Notes under the pieces: model-generated
Databases searched by the model: none
What the model saw: the letters and a program-made list of their open reading frames with translations, nothing else
What the model was told of the DNA's origin: nothing
Shown: positions 34,678 to 44,905 of the stretch, in pieces
Numbering within the stretch: position 1 is the first letter of the stretch
Layout: each line of letters begins with the position of its first letter
Translations under genes and position numbers: made by a program
From: Scytalidium lignicola
Lineage: Eukaryota > Ascomycota > Leotiomycetes
Reading direction: 5' to 3'
DNA length: 64,000 nt
NCBI GenBank assembly: GCA_002812745.2
Contig: NCSJ02000072.1
Coordinates: 90,913 to 154,912 of the forward strand

Positions 34678-36618
34678 ATGTCGTGGGAGAAGATCGCCTT
34701 AGATAAGAAAGCTCGCATTGCGGCATCAATTCCAGCTGAATGGCAAATCAAATGCGAAATAACCGAAGACTCAGTAATGGATTATCCTAAGAAAAGCGGT
34801 GTTATGTCCCCAGATGAACTCGACATCACGGAGTCTAGTGCCACGGATCTGATAGCCCAGATAGCTGGGGGTAAGATCACCTCTGTCGCTGTGACAACTG
34901 CCTTTTGCAAGCGGGCTGCTCTGGCTCATCAATTGGTGTGTGTATGAGTGCATTTTGGGAATTTGATATCACTAACGATGCCAAAGACTAATTGCGTTCT
35001 CGAATTCTTCCCCGAAGTTGCCTTGGCACGTGCCAAAGAGCTTGATGACTACCTACAGAAAACTGGAAAGACGATTGGACCTTTGCATGGACTTCCAATT
35101 TCTCTGAAAGACCAATTTCGAATCAAAGGGTTAGAGACCTCCATGGGATATGTTGCATGGATTGGGAAATATGAAACGAGCAACTCGGTCTTGGTAGATC
35201 TTCTGCTCAAAGCCGGAGCGGTCTTTTATGTCAAGACAAGCGTGCCACAAAGTTTAATGGTATGTGAAACCATCAACAATATTATTGGCCGTACAGTTAA
35301 TCCTCGTGCGTTACTATCCCTCTATGTACCTTATTCGGCATATGCTAAATGAATATAAGGCAACCAAAATTGGTCATGTGGAGGTTCATCTGGAGGTGAG
35401 GGGGCCATGATTGGTTTTCGTGGAGGGGTAATTGGAGTTGGAACTGATATTGGTATGCTCTAGGCTAGAATTCTATTATCCAAATTAATATCTAATTATG
35501 CAAGGTGGATCCATTCGGGTACCATCAGCTTTTAACTTCCTGTATGGCTTGAGGCCAAGTCATGGAAGACTACCTTATGGAGGGATGGCAAATTCCATGG
35601 AAGGCCAAGAAACTGTGCACAGTGTTTGCGGGCCTATCACTCACTCTATACAAGGTTCGTATCAAGAAACTGGTATCTAAGCTAGCTAACTAAGCATCTA
35701 GACATGACTCTTTTTGTGAAATCAGTACTCGCTGAGGAACCCTGGAAGTATGATTCAAAGATTGTACCGATGCCATGGAGACAGGCAGAAGCAGATGTAA
35801 TCAAGTCCAAGCTAAATTCCGGCGGCCTGACCCTTGGTTATTTCAACTGTGATGGCAATGTTAGCTTCAACAAACAACCCAAAGTTGAAAAGGACTGACA
35901 TTTATAGGTGCTTCCACATCCACCGATCCTACGAGGTGTTGAAACCGTCGTTAAGACTCTGAAAAATGCTGGTCATAATGTGGTGCCCTGGAAGCCGTAT
36001 AAGCACGACTTTGCAGTCGAACTTATCAATAACATTTATGCCGGCGACGGAGGAGCTGATATTTTCGCGGCTCTCAAGCAATCTGGAGAGCCCGCTATCC
36101 CTAATATCAATGATCTAGTCGATCCTTCTATTAAAGCTGTTACTATGAATGAGCTGTGGGATGTACAGTTAAAGAAATGGGCTTACCAATGCGAATATTT
36201 AGAACAGCTTCGCCAAGCAGAAGAGCAACTTGGAAAGGAAATTGATGCAATAATTGCTCCAATTACTCCGACAGCTGCCATACGACATAACCAATTCAAA
36301 TATTACGGATATGCAAGTGCTATCAATTTATTGGATTTCACTAGTGTTGTGGTACCCGTCACATGGGCAGACAAGAATATTGATAAGAAACAGCAGGGTT
36401 ATATGCCTCTTAATGATATGGACAAGCTAGTTCAATCGGAATGTGAGTCTTATCAACCTGAAAATAATATATACTAAACATTAACTGTTATAGATGATCC
36501 TGAGGCTTACCACGGTGCACCTGTTGCTGTTCAAGTCATCGGACGTCGGCTGACGGAGGAGAGAACTATGGCAATTGCCGCAGTGATTGGAAAACTTCTA
36601 GGAAATGAAAATGTGTAA
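34678..36618 (+). CDS. Amidase (acetamidase-type, amidase-signature family)
   Basis: Seven exons give 545 residues: 34678-34935, 34987-35305, 35360-35452, 35505-35654, 35702-35859, 35908-36442 and 36494-36618. All are GT-AG and in phase. The Ser-cisSer-Lys triad of the amidase signature is visible: Lys in PISLKDQF, cis-Ser in CGGSSGGEGA, and nucleophile Ser in GVGTDIGGSIRVP. LPHPPILRGVETVV and HGAPVAVQVIGRRLTEE are typical of fungal acetamidase (amdS-like) enzymes. The reaction is hydrolysis of an amide to acid plus ammonia in the cytosol, for nitrogen or carbon supply. It is divergent from a permease pseudogene, which once may have formed a uptake/hydrolysis pair. No lesions are seen. Confidence 0.93.
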
Positions 36619-37204
36619 TTTTGGATACCATAGTACATACCTTTATGAGTTATTAGCACCAGTGGAATAGGGTTAAGATTAAAGCTATTGGAATTTTTGG
36701 ATATTCAGTTCCCCTTTGGTGCAATCATTAGTAATACTTAGTTGACTTTTTCCGACGCATTTCACACCTAGATCCTAGTATAAAATGCTATTAGCACGAT
36801 AAGAGCCTCAGCGTAATCTATTCCTTTCTGGCGCTAAGTCAATTATAGAAGTAGAATTGCAAGCAATCTTTTTGGGGGGTATCTTAACCCTAGCGTATGG
36901 CGGCGATAGCCCTTACGCTGAATAATATTCCGTATATTCATTCACTTTGCTATCTTATCTGTGATGGACGTGATAGAAATTCAGATATAACAATGTAGGC
37001 GGCTAGACAGTAATCAATCCAGCTGGTGGACCTTCATATTTAGAAATATTTGATTTTTGAAACTAGATGAGGTACAGTACATATTTGTGACTGGTCACAC
37101 CTGATAACTTATAAAGTTTTTCGCCTTGAAAAAGATGTTGGCAGCAAGTAAGAGCCGTATTTCTANTTTTTTTTCTTTTGTCAGTAACTATCTCCATACT
37201 AGCA
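36619..37204. other. Intergenic DNA after the amidase
   Basis: AT-rich, with an N in a T run near 37166. No gene seen. Confidence 0.5.
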
Positions 37205-37690
37205 ATGAGAAATAGTGGTGGAGCTATTTGCGACAGACTATGAGAGCTCTGTGCGGGCTAGCATTCTTGTCTTCTTGATGATGATCATAGTCCTCTCTTC
37301 AATTCGGTCCATCTTTGCTGTCAGGATTAAAATTAAGATACCAGGCCCGCTGGTCTTTGCCCTAAGCCCTTGGCAACTTATGTGGGAGGATAGCAGAGAT
37401 GCTCGCACACGGAAAATACATCAACTACATCAAGAATACAGTCCAGCTGTTCGAATTAGTCCTAATGAAGTTTCTTTCAACTCCTCGACTGCCTTACGCC
37501 AAATATATGGCGCAGGAGGTACCTTTGGACGACCAGAGTCTTTCTACAGAATATTCGAGTCTATGGACGGCAGCATATGTTCACGTTTTATTCCTCCTCT
37601 GAGCATTCAATCCGGAAGAAAATGATGAGCAGGCTGTATTCCAAATCTAACGTCGTGAAGGTCCCGTTGCAACCTCCATCCTCTTGTGAG
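37205..37690 (+). pseudogene. Cytochrome P450, N-terminal half of a split gene
   Basis: A membrane anchor (ASILVFLMMIIVLSSIRSIF) precedes KIPGPLVFALSPWQLMWED, then KIHQLHQEYSPAVRISPNEV and FGRPESFYRIFES. After a one-base frame loss near 37561 it continues as YGRQHMFTFYSSSEHSIRKK, MMSRLYSKSNVVKVP, up to a strong GTGAGT splice donor near 37686. The ATG at 37205 is one base out of frame with the P450 reading. The rest of the P450 lies more than 6 kb away (43.88-44.9 kb). The two halves are collinear on the same strand. Confidence 0.82.
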
Positions 37691-37818
37691 TGATATTCAA
37701 TCGCTTCAAAAGCCTCGAAATCGTTGTTGCAATATCACTTCGAATTCCTCATATATATACTCCGCTATTTCGTTTTGATATATGTTCCGGCCCAGGAGCC
37801 AATCTGGCCCATTAGCTA

Positions 37819-38241
37819 ACGTAAAATCCCCCGTCCACCCACACACCCAATCTGCCCGCACACTGAAATTTACCGCAAAATCCAACAAAATCACACCCTA
37901 GCAAACTCAACAGCCATATTATTAAATATAGCTAAAATTTCAAATTTGACTTTTTCGATTATTATATAATAAGTATACAAATTCACATATGATTAACATT
38001 TGTAAATTATGCTGTATAATAAATTAGCTTTGATTTTAAGGCTCAGAATTATATTTAACAGTATTATGAGTTTTCGAAAAATAAAAAAATCACATATTTA
38101 AAATTAGATTGAAATAATATATTATCTTGCAAAATATAAAAGTTCAGAACCTCATGGTTGTTGAGTTTGCTAAGGAGTGGTTTTACTGAATTTTGCGGTA
38201 AATTTCAGTGTGCGGGCAGATTGGGTGTGTGGGTGGACGGG
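37819..38241. mobile_element. ACGTAATTCC inverted-repeat element, copy C (right tip missing)
   Basis: The left end is ACGTAAAATCCCCCGTCCAC after TA. The right arm inverts it through GTGGGTGGACGGG, then stops where GTCTCCACTTTGC begins, so the last about 15 bp and the TA are lost. The interior shares GTATACAAATT and GCTGTATAATAAA blocks with copy A, supporting common origin. Confidence 0.75.
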
Positions 38242-38694
38242 GTCTCCACTTTGCTCCTGGGCCNGCCNATTAGCTAATAGGCCGGCCCAGGTGCCAATGC
38301 AGTTCAAATAGTAATTACAAAAATCTTCAATAAATCTTATTTAATATGTATACTTATAAATTATTAAAGATTAAATTATTACATTTTAGTTTTTAACTTA
38401 TTACTTATAGGCTTTTAAGCTTTTGATTATAGGCTTTCAGGCTTTCGCTTACAAGCACTTAAGCTCTGCTCACAAGCATCCAAGTTCCACTTACAAACCC
38501 TCAGGCTTTTGTTTAAAGGTTTTTAAGTTATTATTTACAGAATTTTAAATTATTACTTATAAGCTTTTAAACTATTATTTATAAAATTTTAGGATTATTA
38601 CATATTATTAATTATAAATTTGTATAATATATAATTATGTTAACAAGTAATCTTACATTAGCTCTTGGGCCGGTCCAGGAGCAAAGTGGAGACC
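38241..38694. mobile_element. Nested inverted-repeat unit (GGTCTCCACTTTGCTCCTGG ends)
   Basis: The left arm GGTCTCCACTTTGCTCCTGG is mirrored at 38672-38694. Three Ns fall in GGCCNGCCN-type palindromes. The middle has loosely repeated TTACTTATAAGCTTTTAA-like units of about 20-30 bp. Non-coding. Confidence 0.65.
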
Positions 38695-38759
38695 CAGTAG
38701 CTATACGGCCNGCCGAATAGCTATTGGGCCAGAATGGCCTATGGGCCGGAACATATATC

Positions 38760-39202
38760 GTTTGATGTCCATGTCAAATCTCTCACCGCTTGTTCGATTT
38801 CTGGAGTTCAAACGCAGTACTGTGGTAGCAATCGCATATTTGTCGTCGTTAGAGTTCAGGAGAGCGATTTCAATGGCTGTTCTGGTTTTCGCACAAATAT
38901 TAGGCGCCATAAGGTCGTACACGTCGGAAAATCGGTATATATATGAAGAATCTTGATATTTCACAGTTAGAACATAGAAAAATGCAAATATTAAGTAATG
39001 GCGCGTCAATTGATTGATATCCTACGCATCAAATTACTATGGTACGCGCACCAAAAGGTGCACGGGGCTCATTTTGGCGAAAAGAACGCCGATTTTGCAT
39101 ACGACAGTACTATGGTTCGGATTTGCTAATAAAAATCTGTTTCGTTACGATCTGTTAGGAGCTCTAAACATCCCGACCTCTTTCTCCCCTACAACCTTAG
39201 TA
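38760..39202. other. Sequence between the nested elements and the membrane-protein gene
   Basis: No recognised feature. It presumably includes the promoter of the gene starting at 39203. Confidence 0.4.
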
Positions 39203-40435
39203 ATGTCTTCAATCTACCACTTGGGCCTACCTCGACTCTTCCCGATAATATACCAGAGCCATGGCATTTCCTTTTCTGAATGGGTCACTCTTTTCACCTT
39301 ATGTTTGGCACCTCTCATCGCCCACATTCTCGCGGGTACACCCTCTCCGTCCTATCTCTGCAACCATCGACCAAAATTGCACGACCGGATCTGCCACTAC
39401 AACCCAACATCGATACTCTGGCGCTACGCGGCCATTACAGATCGACGCATTCGGGCCAGATCATGGGACAAAGTGGATATGGCCGCCACGAATGCCCTAT
39501 TCTGGACCGAACGAGGCTGGGACGGTTCCGAGGCTATGGTCGACAAAAGTCTCCCGCATTGCGTCTATCTGCCAGAGCATACCAGAATCACCCTCTTCTC
39601 GCGAGAGATGATCAAGACCATCATCGTTACCCTTCAAGGGATCCAGGCCATAATCCTCCTCACGGGCTTCCTCAGTACATCTTCAACGAATACCTTTAAT
39701 CCGTTTATGGCAGTCGATATCATCTTCTTTCCGCTTGCCTGCATAGGTTTGCTGAGGCTTTGCTCTAGCTTTTGGCTTAGTGACGACTTTGCTTATTCGG
39801 CAGACAATGTTCCTCAGCTAACCGGATTAGGGGGACGCAGGTTGTCGTTGGACAGCTTGTTAGACTGTCCCTCGTCGGCTCTACCGAGTCGCTTTCGAAA
39901 GACCTCTTTTTGGCCGAGCAGACTGTTTCGCATTATTTTCTACCTGCCGATACTCGGAATTTGTGTTATGGCTATTCTGTTCATGTTCAATGGAGGAGAA
40001 TTTACGGCAACCGTATTTGTTGCTGTAGTATTCTACATCCTGTGGCTCACAGCAACAGGAGTCATCTTTTCATATTACTTTGTGCGCGGACATACGACGA
40101 CGACTGTTATACCCTGCATCACATCAGCTTGGTACAAGGTTTACACTGGTATCATTATGGGACTGGCGGTGGTACTTATTATTATCTCTTGCATCGAGAC
40201 ACGCGTGACCCCATGTGGGAAGTATACGAGCGGTCCAGGTATTGATGCGGATATTATTGCATGCCTCATGACGAGTCCTGTCGTTCTTGGTCCCGGACCC
40301 GATTTCTTGTTCTTCGGCCTGGTTGCGCATAATTTTGAAGAATTTGGCAACGGTAGCGTGTCCATTATACCGGGCAAACAGCATGAATATAATTTCACGG
40401 GTATGTGTTTCGGTGAGATAATCACATATTCGTAG
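39203..40435 (+). CDS. Multi-pass membrane protein of unknown function
   Basis: Uninterrupted frame of 410 residues from the first ATG at 39203 (the open frame reaches further upstream but without ATG). About six hydrophobic segments are visible: SEWVTLFTLCLAPLIAHILA, IVTLQGIQAIILLTGF, AVDIIFFPLACIGLLRL, IIFYLPILGICVMAILFMF, TVFVAVVFYILWLTATGVIF and IIMGLAVVLIIISCIE. Between the first two lies a conserved-looking cytosolic loop with ILWRYAAITDRRIRARSWD and ATNALFWTERGWDGSEAMVD. I recall similar unnamed membrane proteins in leotiomycetes but no assigned function. Base composition is more balanced than in the surrounding repeats. It lies inside the interval that separates the two P450 halves. 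Confidence 0.75.
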   Translation: MSSIYHLGLPRLFPIIYQSHGISFSEWVTLFTLCLAPLIAHILAGTPSPSYLCNHRPKLHDRICHYNPTSILWRYAAITDRRIRARSWDKVDMAATNALFWTERGWDGSEAMVDKSLPHCVYLPEHTRITLFSREMIKTIIVTLQGIQAIILLTGFLSTSSTNTFNPFMAVDIIFFPLACIGLLRLCSSFWLSDDFAYSADNVPQLTGLGGRRLSLDSLLDCPSSALPSRFRKTSFWPSRLFRIIFYLPILGICVMAILFMFNGGEFTATVFVAVVFYILWLTATGVIFSYYFVRGHTTTTVIPCITSAWYKVYTGIIMGLAVVLIIISCIETRVTPCGKYTSGPGIDADIIACLMTSPVVLGPGPDFLFFGLVAHNFEEFGNGSVSIIPGKQHEYNFTGMCFGEIITYS

Positions 40436-41422
40436 AGACTAGCGATAGGAACGTTTTAAAGGGGATAAAAGACAGAAGGCTCCATTGAAAGGTTTTAAAT
40501 ACCGTGTTTTCTTAAGAGCCAAAAGAGTCCCCAAGAGCAGCATAGCTCCCAGGACTGCGCAGGATCCTAGGAGAAGACGTAGTATGCAAATGGAAGTTGA
40601 AAATATTTTTAGATCTCCGCAGAAGCTCCTAGCTAAGACTTGACCCTCACAACCTCCTAAGACATCGATACCCTTTCTCAAATGGCTTCTGGGTTGTATT
40701 TGACCATTCATTTCATCACTTCCTTGTGCAATAGAGATGTGTAAGATGATGGTTTAGCATTTTTAACATAATGATCCAACTGCGGCGATACTTCGTGCTG
40801 ATCCCTATTGACTGTATTGCGATATATTTGGAGTTGACGACTTGGTTTTGCCATAGAAATGGGGTGAAGCCCTTTATATACACCCAGTATTACATATACT
40901 GTGTGCCTGCGTATATTGTATCCTCAACAGACTGCACATTGAAGGCATGGCAGAATCTTCTGCAACAATTTGCTCTTCCTCTCTCTTTTTACTCCCTTTT
41001 ATTCCCAATATCAGTCAACAGATTCCTTATTAACCTAAGAAGCCGATTCGGCTCGTGGTAACCCAGCTCGAATACCACTTCGCTACTGTTCCCCGGTGGC
41101 CGCTATTACCCTATCGCGTTATGTCTTTGGCATTTGCCCCCAGATTCTTCCACCATTTGCTTATCATTTGCTTACCATTTATTTATTATTCAGCTATTCA
41201 ATTACCACCGAATTAGCGTTGAATGCTTGCTGATTTGCATCAGCATTGACCATGATTATAATATTAGCTATTAATTATCTTAAAGATATTAATTTAATAT
41301 ATAAACATTTTTGCATTGCATATTGAAACATTAGCCATTAAACAATATAATTAATTTGGCCATAATTTTAGCAATATTGCTTGCAATTCCGCATAATTAA
41401 ATGCCATCCAAATTATTACTAT
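40436..41422. other. AT-rich intergenic DNA
   Basis: A minus-strand frame at 40439-40711 (90 codons) has one hydrophobic stretch, but I find nothing else to support a gene. The remainder is AT-rich. Confidence 0.4.
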
Positions 41423-41451
41423 ACAAGCTGCGCTTGCTACTCGCTACGCTC
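41423..41451 (-). repeat. Terminus-like repeat shared with 59774-59801
   Basis: GCTTGCTACTCGCTACGCTC at 41432-41451 is the exact inverse of 59773-59792. The match extends outward to 29 bp with three mismatches, ending ACAAGC. At 59.8 kb this sequence is the very end of an inserted element, so the copy here may be an orphan end of the same family. Confidence 0.6.
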
Positions 41452-41600
41452 TTAGGAGGAGGCCTTTTTTTTGCCCCACAAATGTTGCCTGAAAAATTGT
41501 TTTCAGGCAGAAAAAGACAGGTGGGTCTCGCCTGGTTAACAACTGGTTAACAACTGATTGTTAACTAATTTAATTATTATAAATTATTATAAACTGTTGT

Positions 41601-41827
41601 TATAAGTTATTACAGGTTATAATTACAGGCTACTACAGGCTATGATTACAGGCTACTACAGGTTACTACAGGTTATGATTATAGGATATAGTTACAGGTT
41701 ACTACAGGCTATTACAGGCTATTACAGGCTATTACAGGTTATGGTTACAAGTTACTACAGACTACTACAGGTTATAATTACAGGCTACTACAGGCTACTA
41801 CAGGCACTACAGGCTACTACAGGTCTC
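41601..41827. repeat. TACAGG minisatellite
   Basis: Tandem imperfect units of about 10-20 bp such as GGCTACTACA and GGTTATGATTACA. Units with the same TACAGG core recur at 57.8 and 59.2 kb. Confidence 0.85.
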
Positions 41828-41830
41828 AGG

Positions 41831-41890
41831 GCAGCAGGTTTCACCTGCTACCCGTCGGACGTAAATAAATATCATCATCATCATCATCAC
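41831..41890 (+). repeat. LINE/SINE-like 3' tail with ATC repeats, second copy
   Basis: GCAGCAGG, then GGACGTAAATAAATATCATC and more ATC units. It matches 1433-1490. It follows directly after the TACAGG minisatellite. Confidence 0.55.
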
Positions 41891-42209
41891 TAGCTTACGA
41901 ATAGATCCGACTTTCACAATAGTTGATCGGTCTTTTATCTCTGGATTATTTTAATGGTTGTTTTCGTCATCATGAATGCCATCATTGTTATACATTGTCC
42001 GTTTGGATTGGGCACGCAGTAGAGCCAATCAAATGTTGGCTTACTCTATCGTTTTATTTCTATTCTTAGCCAGTGCTTACCTAGACTTACGACACCGCCT
42101 AGATTTGTTACTAATGAATAATAAATTTAGTTACATGACAGTTAGAGACCACATACCACATAATCACAAAAACTTTACAGCAGATTCACTAGTGCTAGTC
42201 AGTAGAGAA

Positions 42210-43405
42210 ATGGGGAATAGTCAATCAGCTTTAACAATCGAGGAGACGTCTGGAGAAGAAAAGCCAGATTTATATCCTTTTTTCCCTAGGTTCAATGAGT
42301 TTCCCTTTGAAATCCGAGCCAAAATATGGGAACTTACGATAGAACCTCGTATCGTCGGTATCATTCCCTATCAGATTAAGCCTCGATGTTGGAGCATCAA
42401 GAGTATAATTCGGCCGCCAGGAGCCATGCATACTTGCCGTGAGGCCCGCAACATCGTCGCCCCACACTACTATCCTTTGGAGGTTGCCGTTGCGTCAAAG
42501 GGGGAAATAAACCAGCTTAGTGATTTTGCTGTTATTGATGCAGAACCCTTGATCCTCTTCAACTTTAGCCTTGACACAATACATTTTGTGGACATCAATC
42601 CGCCCAATAAACCGATACCATCTGAGGGCGAGGCGATAAAGAAAAAGCCTACTATAGCTACAAATGCGCTGGATCTCCTTATTCTTAAAGAAGGCGAAAA
42701 CATCTTCGGTCCTGGTATGATGCGCTGGGTTCAAACTAACTTTCGTATTATGGAATGGTCTTATATTTTCGAAGGTAAGCAGACATGGGACAGTCCTGTT
42801 AAGGGGGGAGACCCTTTGCTGAGAACTGGACACTTGTGCGTCACTTGAGATTAGATTTTGGCATGTTTCTTTCGGATCTGGTGTTGTATTGGTTTCACTC
42901 GCACCCGTTCCACAAATGGCTCTTCCATATTTTCAAAAGAGTTGGAGATCCCGAGGCAGCACTGCAGTGTTGTGACATAGTAATGGTCAGTGGCCGAGGG
43001 CAAAAACAAAAGTTAAAACGTGTGTTTAGGATCACTCATCCACCACATTCCAGTGATTTCGATAATAGCAGAACTATGGTGCAAAGGCTACGAGAAGATG
43101 GTGCTGTTGTCTTTCCAGATACACATTCGGCGCCTGACATGAAGGCTAATCTCTTCGAAGTTGTGGATGCTCCGATAGATGATGTAATATTGGAGAAATG
43201 GTGCCAGTTTTCTAGAGAGATGTTGCGAAACAACACTGTTGGTTGGCAAATATACGACTATAGGTTGTTAGGAGTGCTGCTTAAGGACCTCTCTGTATTT
43301 TGGAAGCAAGCTACTCGAAAGCAGAGAGGGTTTGCTCATGGCGAAATGGCTCCTGTTCACGGACTTTGTCTATCAAATTATATGCCAGACCTAGGCTATG
43401 ATTGA
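42210..43405 (+). pseudogene. 2EXR-domain protein, frame interrupted once
   Basis: I prefer the ATG at 42210 (MGNSQSALT), since the domain follows soon after; the frame is open further upstream with another ATG at 41976. FFPRFNEFPFEIRAKIWELT then EPRIVGI and GAMHTCREARNIVAPHYYPL form the fungal 2EXR domain (function unknown, common in large fungal families). Near 42830 the frame ends; the protein continues one base off as RHLRLDFGMFLSDLVLYWFH, CDIVMVSGRGQKQ and so on to 43405. A strong splice donor GTAAGC sits at 42776, but the only acceptors restoring frame would give an intron of about 28 nt, too short. So a frameshift is more likely. MGNSQS resembles an N-myristoylation start, an inference only. 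Confidence 0.7.
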
Positions 43406-43639
43406 AATCGTGATTCAATTCATGCTTGGGGGCTGTGTTAATCGCGGTACCTCTTTTAATATATATATATATCCATACTTAGACTAAGGGAAAAGAAAAG
43501 GTACATATGATAATAGACCATTTGTATATTACATTTGCTAGTGCTTTTAAGCCAATATGAAATAAATTCATAGGATCAACTAAGCCACCGTGGTAAAATA
43601 GCACTTACCACATCTCCTAAGTCGTTGATAGTGTAGTTG

Positions 43640-43805
43640 GAGAAATCGCCTGATAGAAGCTTGAATATATAGCTGCTCAACCAAGTCAACCTCTCGTCGA
43701 TGATTGGGTTATTGAATCTGCGAATTGGACAGCTGATCAACTTGTATTTGTAGATGAATCTGCAAGCAATGAGCGTACTGGAGATCGAAAGTATGGATGG
43801 GTGCC
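43640..43805 (+). pseudogene. Tc1/mariner-like transposase fragment (first catalytic region)
   Basis: The translation includes RIEYIAAQPSQPLVDDW, ADQLVFVDESASNERTGD and RKYGWVP. LVFVDES with NERTGDRKYGW is the first-Asp block of DDE_3 (Tc1/IS630) transposases. Nothing before or after it is recognisable as transposase. It lies directly upstream of the P450 C-terminal half. Confidence 0.8.
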
Positions 43806-43879
43806 TGAGTCAGATTCTCAGACAGCTTCACAGTTATCGAAGAGTCTCCATTATTATTCTCTTAACAATATAACCTAGA

Positions 43880-44905
43880 TGGTGTATCAGGATTGCGGGG
43901 GAGCTACGGGACCCCTCCAAGGCCGAATTTCTGGATCGGCAGATCCTCAGCGATATTGCTCAACCGACTTCCCGCAGACATTCGTTCTTTCAAATCCGCT
44001 TTCCAGGAAATAAGCCCGTTGCATACAGCGGTCTTCAAGATTATGCACTGTCGACATTTATTAGATTTCGAAGAGATAATCGAATGGGAAAAGGTGGTGG
44101 TGGGCTCATGGAGAAGCTACTAGAAGAACAAGCAATACTTGGAAAAGAATCCTTCTCAGACCTTGATATTGCAGCGAAATATGCAGACCACCTCGACGCA
44201 GGGACAAAGACGACCAGTGATATACTTCCTTTTGGCCTGTGGGTTTTATCATTACCTTGCCATATTCATTTCCAGCAACGACTTGCCCTTGAGGTGAAAT
44301 TTTTAAAAGAATCGACACTTAGCTTAATGGATGAACAAGGGATCTCAGTTCCACCAGTAGACCTGTGCGATCGTCTGCCATTCCTAGATGCGGTGAGCAA
44401 AGAGCTATTGCGTTTGTATGCTCCGATTCCAGAATCACAACCACGAACTAGTATGTATGATGCAACTATCGACGGATATTTAGTACCGGCTGGAACCGTA
44501 GTCAGTTGTCAAGCCTACTCTCTACATCGAAATCCAAATGTGTTTTATTACCCACACCAATTCAGCTCAGACCGGTGGCAAGGTTCTGAGGATGACATCA
44601 CTGAGATGAATCGCTGGTGGTGGCCATTTTCCAGCGGTGGTAGGATGTGTATTGGCATACAGTGAGTAGTATATTGCATCACTTCTTTTGCTTATTCTTT
44701 ACGTTAGGATAAGAGACCATGATGACTCTTCTTTTTGTTATAAGGTCTAGCTTTAACAGAAATGAAAACCCTACTGGCAACTGTGTACCAGTTATATTCA
44801 ACGACTTTAGAACCAGAGTGGTATAATACGTCGCCCGCTACTACAAGTCGATTTAAGTTAGTATACGATGATTTATACCCTTCATTTAAAGTTTGGTTTA
44901 ACTAA
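43880..44905 (+). pseudogene. Cytochrome P450, C-terminal half of a split gene
   Basis: The reading begins around ELRDPSKAEFLDRQILSDIA. After frame changes it contains the I-helix AKYADHLDAGTKTTSDIL, the ExxR motif VSKELLRLYAPIPESQPR, VPAGTVVSCQAYSLHRNP and the heme loop WWPFSSGGRMCIGIQ, with the Cys ligand intact. After an intron starting GTGAGT at 44664 the tail reads LALTEMKTLLATVYQLYS and ends at 44905, but the splice is one base out of phase. Together with the part at 37205-37690 it makes nearly a whole microsomal P450. Only a short middle stretch is missing. Confidence 0.82.

Larger units (their letters stand above)
37777..38759. mobile_element. Outer inverted-repeat element with nested insertions (about 980 bp)
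   Basis: GATATATGTTCCGG at the left and its exact inverse at the right bound a region whose arms also share GGCCCA, GCCA-x-TCTGGCCC and TTAGCTA-type blocks. Inside lie copy C of the ACGTAATTCC element and a second inverted-repeat unit. No coding capacity. It is a nested MITE stack sitting inside the split P450 region. Confidence 0.6.
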
